From Limisphaerales bacterium (lineage in GTDB: Bacteria; Verrucomicrobiota; Verrucomicrobiia; Limisphaerales; AAA164-E04), in contig JAMASS010000022.1 in NCBI GenBank assembly GCA_024761205.1, forward strand, positions 1 through 64,000: DNA of 64,000 bases, in the 5' to 3' direction. Below, in pieces: positions 57,590 through 64,000 of the stretch. The position numbers and the translations under genes are program-made. A model generated the notes under the pieces. That model was given only the letters and a program-made list of their open reading frames with translations. It searched no databases and had not been told where the DNA came from. Every line of letters starts with the position of its first letter. The first letter of the stretch is position 1.

Positions 57590-60228
57590 CGCGCCACGGC
57601 TCGATCCGCGTTTCGAGCAATCACGTTCCGGGTTTGATCCCCACGAGTCTGGGCATCTGCAATCTACCGCTACTGTCTGTGCGCGCTCCCCGGATGGAAC
57701 GGCCATCCAAAGTCGCTATTTGAACATCTGATTCAGGAATCACGGTGAGATTCGGCAGGCGAGAGGAGGGATAGCGCCCTGGTTTTGAAGATTTTTCCGA
57801 AAACACCAGCCTCACCCCTTGGCTGTTCACGGGGAGAATTCACCATATTTCTGATCCGCAGATCAAAGTTTGAGTCCACCGGGGCCGTGTCAAATACCAT
57901 CTCAAGAAAGCTCCAATAAGTAAGGCCCCGTCCGTGGTTTCAAATCGGGAGTTCCATGCTCTTGATGATATAATGCCAGCACTCCCAAGGGACGTCCATC
58001 GTAGTCTTTCATTTTGGGGACGAACCTATCAATCACTCGCCGGCCACCACTCCGTCCGATCGGTCCAAAGGGCATTCATAGACACGATGATCGAGGTTTT
58101 CCATAACCATAATGCAACCGTTGTTCACATCACCGTAAACGCTCACCACGCCATCTCAGGAACCAAGCAGTCCAAAACCCGGTCGACGCCGGCTTTGACC
58201 CATCCCTCATAATCTGCCGCAACCCGGTCTTGCTCCCCGAACTGAGGATAAGGCGGCTCCCCAAAGTAGCGACCCATCCACACCGTATGCAGTCCATTCA
58301 GCCCGGCAAGACAGATCATCTTGGATGAATCAATGCGAATAATTTCTTGCAACCAGGCATACTGTTCCTCACCCAGCAAACTCCGGGTCAGGTCGATGCG
58401 ATCGTAAAGCGTGTTGAGATGTCCCCACCCTTCGTCGTCCTCCCAAATCTTTGTGCCCTGACTCGATCGCCAAAGTCGAGAGTCCAACACAAGCAGACTG
58501 AAGTCTCGGTTGAGCATCTTCCAGCGCCGCCATTTCTTCGGGTTGGCGGTTGGTGAGACGGATTCATCACCGTTAATCAAATGCTGCACGATCTGGAAGT
58601 TGCGCCGCATGTAGTCGCGGTCTTGGCCCAACCCCTCGCGCCAGCGGATCGCCAATTGCTCGGGTCCCTTCACGTCATCCATACCGTAGTCCTGATCCCC
58701 TGGATTAATCACGTTCCAGTAACGCATTATCTGCCATCTCGACACCGGACCGCAAATCGTGTTGGTGATGACTTTGTAGACATCGTCCGTGCTGAGCGGA
58801 GATAACATCAACTTGAGATATCAGACGTCATCCTCCCAGAGCATGATTTGGAAGCCGTAATCCTCGAAGTGGCGGTAGGCATTTGGTGTCGGTTGATCGC
58901 GAAAATAGAAGGTGCCACCGCGGTTGGCGTCAGGGAGGTTGGCCCTTCCGGCGTTAATCGCGTGGCAACTGAGGCCACAAAGGCGGTAAGGAGCTTGGAG
59001 CCATGGCACAAGCGTCCGACATAGGCACCACTCGCTGGTACATCTCCGACAAAGCCCGTGTCCTGCCCACAAGCAGCCGTGCCCAAGCGTGGATCCGAAG
59101 TCATATTTTGGCCATCCTTCCAAACCGTGTAATAGAGCGTCTTTTCGGCGGGGCTGAACGGCAACACCGCCTCAATGACTGCCGTGTTTCTCCGAAACGA
59201 GTTAGTCATGATTGAAGACCTCCCGGCAACCGGGACCGCCGCCCAACCGCCGGATGGTTCAGTGCTATCGGCAGCTTCTTCTCCCGGATTTCGAAAAAGG
59301 GAAATAAACTATGCCTGCCATCCTTGAGCAATTTCCTTCAGCGTCGTGCCAATGGCATAGCAGCTGAGGCATTCGTTAAGCGCGGTGGACAACGGACGGT
59401 TCTTGCCGGGGTTCAACCGGAATCCAACAATCCACGTCCCATCACGCCGGCAAAACCATCAACCCGCGAACGGGTTACGTCGACCATAGACATGGAAATC
59501 GATTGATCCCCTCGCTCCAAAACGGCCCGAACGGATGTGGTTTCCGCTCCGATCTCCTGCACTTGGACGTGAAGTCGGGCGGTGTCCACTACTCCCAAGG
59601 CCAAGTGTCCTTGATTGCGATGCATGACGGCCCCCTTATTCTTCCAACGGCCTTCCCTCACAATCAGTCGACCGTCATCGGACCAAGCTGCGCTCAGGCG
59701 CTATCGCTGACTTCTTAGCTATCAAACAAGCATTTTGGATCCGAAGACGATTCCGGCCAAAGCATATCCGGGCTGATACATCTTCCAATCGGTTGAGTCA
59801 GTCTTGCGCTGCCGCTTGGAGAAAGCGTGACCTTTGAAATCGATCTCAATGCCATAGTCACCGTTCAATCGCAGTCACGTCGGTAAAGGCTCCCATGAGA
59901 CAAGGAAAGGTCATAATCGACATTCGTGACACCCCCATTTCGTCTGTGGGTTTTGTAGTGATTAGATAGGGAAACCCCGTTGAGCGTGCGCGGTCGCCGT
60001 AGTTCCGCAGCCGACGTCGCAACCTCTTCCCTTCAATCTTCCAATAGCCAGGATTTAGCGATCCCCAATAATCGCCGTGGTATCAGGAATTTTCCCGATC
60101 AAAGGAATCGATCACTCGATAGCCGTTTTCGGACGCAGGGTCCCTCTAGCGGCGCTATGATCGTCCAACAGCAGGGGCCCAATGGCCGTTGCGGTTGCAG
60201 CGATTTTACGAAACTCTCGCCTGGGCAT
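57590..60228 (-). pseudogene. Decayed PhoD-like phosphatase/phosphodiesterase
   Basis: A gene of about 2.6 kb, traceable from a Tat signal to its end in changing frames. ATG at 60228 gives MPRREFRKIAATATAIGPLL, then two stops appear after about 38 codons. Further pieces: GRWKNKGAVMHRNQGHLALG near 59640, GFAGVMGRGLLDSG near 59430, YYTVWKDGQNMTSDPR near 59130, DQPTPNAYRHFEDYGFQI near 58870. The longest intact piece (58143-58811) has WNVINPGDQDYGMDDVKG, LNRDFSLLVLDSRLWRS and LLGEEQYAWLQEIIR, the PhoD-like core. It then shifts to YGDVNNGCIMVMEN near 58100 and DGRSIRGARTDSSGRLQMP near 57700 at the C-terminus. Tat export fits PhoD enzymes, which need Ca and Fe. Frameshifts and stops are spread along the whole gene, so this is true decay, not one sequencing error. 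Confidence 0.85.
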
Positions 60229-60267
60229 CTGAAATCGACCAGCGTGGCCTGAGGACTCCATGAGCAA

Positions 60268-60636
60268 TCAAGCGCCGCCACGGCCGATGGATTTTTTCAG
60301 ATTATGGAGCTGACGGCCTTTTTCTTGTTTCTGTTTGGCGCTCGTCGCCGACTGAACCTCAGTTTCCAACCGTTGGATCATGGCTTCGATTTGGGCTGTG
60401 GTTCGGTCAGTCTCGGAACCAGACATTTTCATGGCGGCACCTTTGGCGATCAACTCTTCCTGTTTCTTGATGAGGTCGGCAAAACCCGCCTCGTCCAATG
60501 CGGCGACATCGGCATTCACAAAGCTCTCAAAAAGTTGTTTTTCAGCATCGGTGAGGGTGCTTTTGGGCCCTCCGCCGCAGCCCAATAGAACTACACAAAC
60601 GCACAATAAGCCCCACCTGGATAAGGATTTTGTCAT
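60268..60636 (-). CDS. Small lipoprotein of unknown function
   Basis: A 122-residue lipoprotein. ATG at 60636 is preferred to the TTG six bases upstream. The signal is TKSLSRWGLLCVCVVLLGCG with a clear lipobox LLGC, so the mature protein is anchored by its Cys. The rest is helical and charged (TDAEKQLFESFVNADVAALD, LIKKQEELIAKGAAMK, QIEAMIQRLETEVQSATSAK), probably a coiled coil. The decayed PhoD-like gene starts 40 bases downstream, so the lipoprotein may once have been its partner. Confidence 0.75.
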   Translation of the reverse strand: MTKSLSRWGLLCVCVVLLGCGGGPKSTLTDAEKQLFESFVNADVAALDEAGFADLIKKQEELIAKGAAMKMSGSETDRTTAQIEAMIQRLETEVQSATSAKQKQEKGRQLHNLKKSIGRGGA

Positions 60637-60770
60637 AAGCAAGAGTCTATACCCGGCTTTTCTCTGATTTCAAGGATTTCCTGAGCCGGTTTTCGAACGG
60701 GATGGTCGCACCCATTCGGAAATGGATATCCGTTAGTGAGCCAAATAGCCTTTCTCGCTCCGAATCAGCA

Positions 60771-61540
60771 ATGACGGCACCGCAACAACGCAGCGGTAAA
60801 AATCGGCGGGCGATCATAGTGGCTTTTTCTCCGACAATGGCGACCCCTTGTTTCATCGGCGGTGCTGGCTTGTTCGCTGCCGATAATCCGGAGCTCGTTG
60901 AGACTAGTCGACCTGTTTTCAAAATTCTTCATAAACACTGTTCTTCTGTAATGACGAAGATCGGAAAGGCGATTTTTCACTCACCTCCAGAGCGGAGATC
61001 AAGAAGGCCAATCAGAAGTTCTATCTCCTGGTTCGGAGAACGCCGGACGAGAATCAGTTAATCGCTGTTCTGGCTCCTGAGACAGAGATTCCGCACATGC
61101 CATCCAAAAAGCAGCTCAGCATTGAAGACATCCGCAGCCTCACCGCCTGGATTTGTTCCGGTCATGGCACTCTCCCTTTCGCCGAACGCCGAGCAGTTGA
61201 CCTCCGACTTCCGAAGCCAGATTGCCATCACTACCCTGCCTGCCGACGCTAAGACCGCTTCGATTATGCTCTCAAGGCACCGTGATCTGATTCGCTCTCT
61301 CGCCTGGCGGCTCGATGGTTCTGATTGGCTCGTTTCCGGTGGCTATCATCGGATTGTCTCCTGGGACCACTGCGCACAAACCCCTTCGGTTCCTGAAAAC
61401 CGACCTCGAAGTAACGGTCACCGCACTTGAATTTTCAGCAGATGGCAGTTTTTTCATTTGGAGAGAACACCGGTTCGTTGATATTCTGTTGGTCGGTTTG
61501 ACTAGTCATGGGAGCACCTGACGCCCCCTTACCCGTAACT
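60771..61540 (+). pseudogene. Decayed cytochrome c / WD40-repeat protein
   Basis: Fragments follow the usual order of the PVC cytochrome-WD40 proteins. ATG near 60771 gives a basic start and hydrophobic stretch ending GGAGLFAADNPE. Then VFKILHKHC, where the haem-binding motif should be, followed in another frame by KGDFSLTSRAEI. Next, FYLLVRRTPDENQLIAVLAP and MPSKKQLSIEDIRSLTAWI near 61100. Finally a WD40-like part: DLIRSLAWRLDGSDWLVSGG (61287 on) and VTALEFSADGSFF near 61430. Several shifts and stops separate them. The rest of the propeller is lost. A short stretch to 61737 shows nothing more. Confidence 0.78.
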
Positions 61541-61737
61541 CTGGTCCAATGATATAGCCACATTTCCCACCGAGCGAGCAACGGCTGGTAAAATGTTTGC
61601 GCACGACAATGTAGTCGCCATCAGGACTGAGGCCCAAGTTCATCCAATTCGGCGGAAGAGATCGGGGGGAACTAGCGAGAAGCACGCAGTAAATAGCATT
61701 GCCATCAGGTGGCAACCAAATGTGAGTCTTATGGGTT

Positions 61738-63585
61738 TCATTTCTCGGACAGGTTCGATTTCAACGGTGCCGTTACTTCGAAGACCCAATCTTGATGCAT
61801 CCACGACTTGAAGGCCGCTTTTTGTTCAGTCGTGGCGCTATCTGAGACGCTCACGGTCCATTTCCCGCGCGGGCGTTTGCCAAGGACAAGGGGAATGTGG
61901 CGAAGTTGATCCCGACGAAAGAGGGTTAAGGTGATCTCGGAGCCCGGCCCGAGTTTCTTCAGTTGCTTTGTCAAGGAGTCTGGCTCCAGTTTGCGAGCAT
62001 CGATCGCCACCAACTCGTCTCCAGCCATGACACCTGCGGCGTAGGCCGGTCCATCACTCAGGACATTGACGACATCATTGCCCTTTAGAGTAATTCCCAA
62101 GTAGGCTTCGTCGCCCGCCGTGGTTTCCTCATCGGATTCCGACTCGTCCTGCAAGTCGAGTTTTAGCCCGACCCTGGAGAGAGCTGCTTCCAGTTCCAAT
62201 GGCATCACGCCCTCAACGTAGTCTCCGAAAAACGTGTCACAGCTAACGCCGGCAATTTCCTCCACCACCGCTCGGACATCCGCCACTTGATACCCAGATT
62301 CCCCGAGCGGATACCGTTCGTAAAGCACTCTGAGGACATTGTCCAACGAATGCTGATCACTGGTGCTCTCACGGATGAATTGATCCAGCAGTAACGAAAC
62401 GAGTGCCCCCTTGGAATAGAAACTAATGGTCCGGTTCGGTGAATCGGGCGTTGGATGTGTAAATTTGATCCAAACATCAAAGGATGCGTCCGCGAGGCTC
62501 TGAACGCGACGTCCGGGAGTTCGGCGAAAGGCGTCGATCAGCTTTGATATTCGCTCCAAATACTCTTTCGGTTCAATGAGGCCCGCACGAGCCAATGAGA
62601 GATCGTCGTAGTAGCTCGTGGTGCCTTCCACAAGCCACAGCAACGGCGTGTAGTTTTCCTCCTGATATTCATAAGGACTTAAACCTGCCGGCCGAATTTG
62701 TTTGATGTTCCAAGTGTGAAAAAACTCATGAGAAACCAGACCAAGAAATTCTTTATAGAGCTTCGGATCCTCAAGGTGTTCGCGGGTCGTTTGCATAATC
62801 GTCGAGTTGAGATGCTCAGTACCGCCACGCAACCCGGGGCCGACATGGATGAGAAAGACGTAACGTTCGTAAGGAGGCTGGCCCCAAAGATCGATTTGAT
62901 CCTCAACGATCGCGGCAAAGTCAGCCATTAGTTCTGACGGATCATAGTCAGCCTTTCCCCAAACAATGATTTCATGCGGTCGATCGTGAACGCGAAATAA
63001 ATGCCTGCTCTGTTTCCCAATCTCAAGGGGAGAATCCACTAAAATATCGTAGCTATCCGCCAGCAGGACGCTTGGATTGGTCGGATCGGATTTCAGCCCT
63101 GTTCCAATAGACCAATCGCCAGGCGCCTCCACGTGAACACGTATCGGTTGATCTCGAAACGCCGGGGCATACAGGAAAACCGACGAACCCGAAAGAAAGG
63201 CATGCGTGTCATCCACATGCCGCGTCCGATCCACTAGCGAATTAGCATAGAGAGAATAGCTCGCGATTGCCCCGCTGCTGCCACCCAGCAAAATCGACCA
63301 AGTTGATTTATCGGTCTTGCGGGACTTTAACATTTTCCCATCCTCATCGGTTGCTCTGAAATTGTAAAGCGTACCCGCGGGATTGAGGACTTGATATTTT
63401 CCCGGCCGCCAAACCGGTAGTTTTAATTCGAGGATGTTACCGGTTAATCCGGAAAACCGGCAGCGGATTTCAACCGTCTGGGTTTGTGGCGCAGGGAGCG
63501 AAACCGTGTAGTCGATAGATACCTGAGCGATCGCCTGGAATATCCATAGCCAACTGAGTCCAAGTGTCACGTCAATGGCCCTCAT
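61738..63585 (-). CDS. M61 family peptidase with PDZ domain
   Basis: An exported zinc metallopeptidase of 615 residues. ATG at 63585 gives the signal peptide (VTLGLSWLWIFQAIAQ); the frame extends to 63669 but that start is less likely. The N-terminal beta domain (about 25-190) contains LPVWRPGKYQVLN. The catalytic part has GGTEHLNSTIM (about 253), the zinc motif SHEFFHTWNIKQIRPAG (HEFFH near 284) and EGTTSYYDDL, with all metal ligands present. A PDZ domain is at about 500-580 (DGPAYAAGVMAGDELVAIDA). M61 peptidases remove N-terminal glycine or alanine residues. The stop of a decayed isomerase gene lies 23 bases upstream on the same strand. Confidence 0.92.
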   Translation of the reverse strand: MRAIDVTLGLSWLWIFQAIAQVSIDYTVSLPAPQTQTVEIRCRFSGLTGNILELKLPVWRPGKYQVLNPAGTLYNFRATDEDGKMLKSRKTDKSTWSILLGGSSGAIASYSLYANSLVDRTRHVDDTHAFLSGSSVFLYAPAFRDQPIRVHVEAPGDWSIGTGLKSDPTNPSVLLADSYDILVDSPLEIGKQSRHLFRVHDRPHEIIVWGKADYDPSELMADFAAIVEDQIDLWGQPPYERYVFLIHVGPGLRGGTEHLNSTIMQTTREHLEDPKLYKEFLGLVSHEFFHTWNIKQIRPAGLSPYEYQEENYTPLLWLVEGTTSYYDDLSLARAGLIEPKEYLERISKLIDAFRRTPGRRVQSLADASFDVWIKFTHPTPDSPNRTISFYSKGALVSLLLDQFIRESTSDQHSLDNVLRVLYERYPLGESGYQVADVRAVVEEIAGVSCDTFFGDYVEGVMPLELEAALSRVGLKLDLQDESESDEETTAGDEAYLGITLKGNDVVNVLSDGPAYAAGVMAGDELVAIDARKLEPDSLTKQLKKLGPGSEITLTLFRRDQLRHIPLVLGKRPRGKWTVSVSDSATTEQKAAFKSWMHQDWVFEVTAPLKSNLSEK

Positions 63586-63608
63586 CAAATCGCCTTTTGA
63601 ATAGCCTG

Positions 63609-64000
63609 CTACCCTTTGGCACAAGCGTCGTAAAGATCCAAAATTTCCCAACCATCGATCATCATCCAACTTTCAAAACGGCCCTCTCTCAGCGCACTCA
63701 ATGACGCTGGAATGTCTACATGCCCTCTCCCCCGAACGCCAAGCGCTTAGAGGTTTCCCCGTCACGTAGAGTTCCATCATAATCAGTCAAATGGACATAG
63801 CCAATCTGATCTACACCTATCCATTCCGACATCTCGTGGGGGACGCCACACGAACCGTTCATTAGATCGAAGTGACTGGGATCGCAGAGCATTTTCAGCG
63901 GACTGGTGGCTGATCGTTCAAAAATCTCCTTCTAGATGGTCATCGGTGCTGAAAACGAACAGTGGTTCGATTTCGAAAGCTACCACCAATCCCAGCTCCT
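63609..64000 (-). pseudogene. Decayed sugar-phosphate isomerase/epimerase-like gene, runs off the window
   Basis: The C-terminal part of a TIM-barrel isomerase (xylose-isomerase-like) enters from beyond the window. Readable pieces are VVAFEIEPLFVFSTDDHLE near 63960, LKMLCDPSHFDLMNGSCG near 63870, YVHLTDYDGTLRDGETS near 63790 and DIPASLSALREGRFESWMMI near 63700, ending in DLYDACAKG at 63609. A shift near 63935 and a stop at GEGM (63720) break the frame; GEGH is expected there. So this is a pseudogene unless the assembly is wrong. Confidence 0.75.

Overview
The window looks like chromosome of a Verrucomicrobiota bacterium (Planctomycetota is less likely). The evidence is the protein repertoire: a PEP-CTERM sorting signal, DUF1549/DUF1553 and DUF1501 partners, a PVC-type haem-binding protein, a redoxin/cytochrome c/copper-enzyme fusion, ThuA, CotH and DUF3500 proteins, a sulfatase, and an H-X9-DG pseudopilin. 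A C-terminal or N-terminal module typical of this phylum (ending in a variant of FYRL) recurs in at least five proteins. Everything here comes from reading the sequence; no database search was run.

Layout. 0-5.3 kb: a PEP-CTERM protein, a decayed LamG/cadherin-like gene, a double-domain AsnC/siroheme-decarboxylase-like protein and a decayed 3-hydroxyisobutyrate-dehydrogenase-like gene. 5.7-12.7 kb: a redoxin/cytochrome c/copper monooxygenase-like fusion, a DEAD-box helicase and RNase R in a likely operon, and a frameshifted Sel1-repeat gene. 13-22 kb: a SWIM-SNF2 helicase, a sulfatase with HEAT-like tail, lepA (EF4) and signal peptidase I overlapping by four bases. 22-31 kb: nucleotide-sugar epimerase, CotH-type protein, ThuA protein, a divergent PQQ-type sugar dehydrogenase, a DUF3500 protein and a 5'-truncated LamG protein directly behind it. 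31-41 kb: decayed SNF2 helicase, a ten-repeat WSDG surface protein, a three-gene MBOAT/SGNH/esterase operon that probably acetylates an extracellular polymer, a pseudopilin with a membrane-anchored partner, and an LRR gene with a terminal frameshift. 41-48 kb: a large PVC haem protein, and a peptidyl-dipeptidase (dcp) remnant split by an IS630-like element. 49-64 kb: M28 peptidase with TolB-like and PDZ domains, a decayed nucleotidyltransferase pair, the DUF1549/DUF1553-DUF1501 pair, a long decayed PhoD-like phosphatase, a small lipoprotein, a decayed cytochrome/WD40 gene, an M61 peptidase and the end of a decayed sugar-isomerase gene.

How it fits together. Most intact genes encode exported proteins: Tat or Sec signals, haem proteins, peptidases, a sulfatase, and acylation and esterase functions. 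This suits an aerobic degrader of complex, probably sulfated or acetylated, organic matter. Housekeeping genes (rnr, lepA, lepB, DEAD-box helicase) are intact and tightly packed. Between them lie about ten pseudogenes at different stages of decay, an unusually high load. Several frameshifts fall in G or C runs and could be assembly errors; others carry many stops and are true decay. I recognised no rRNA, tRNA, CRISPR array or phage.
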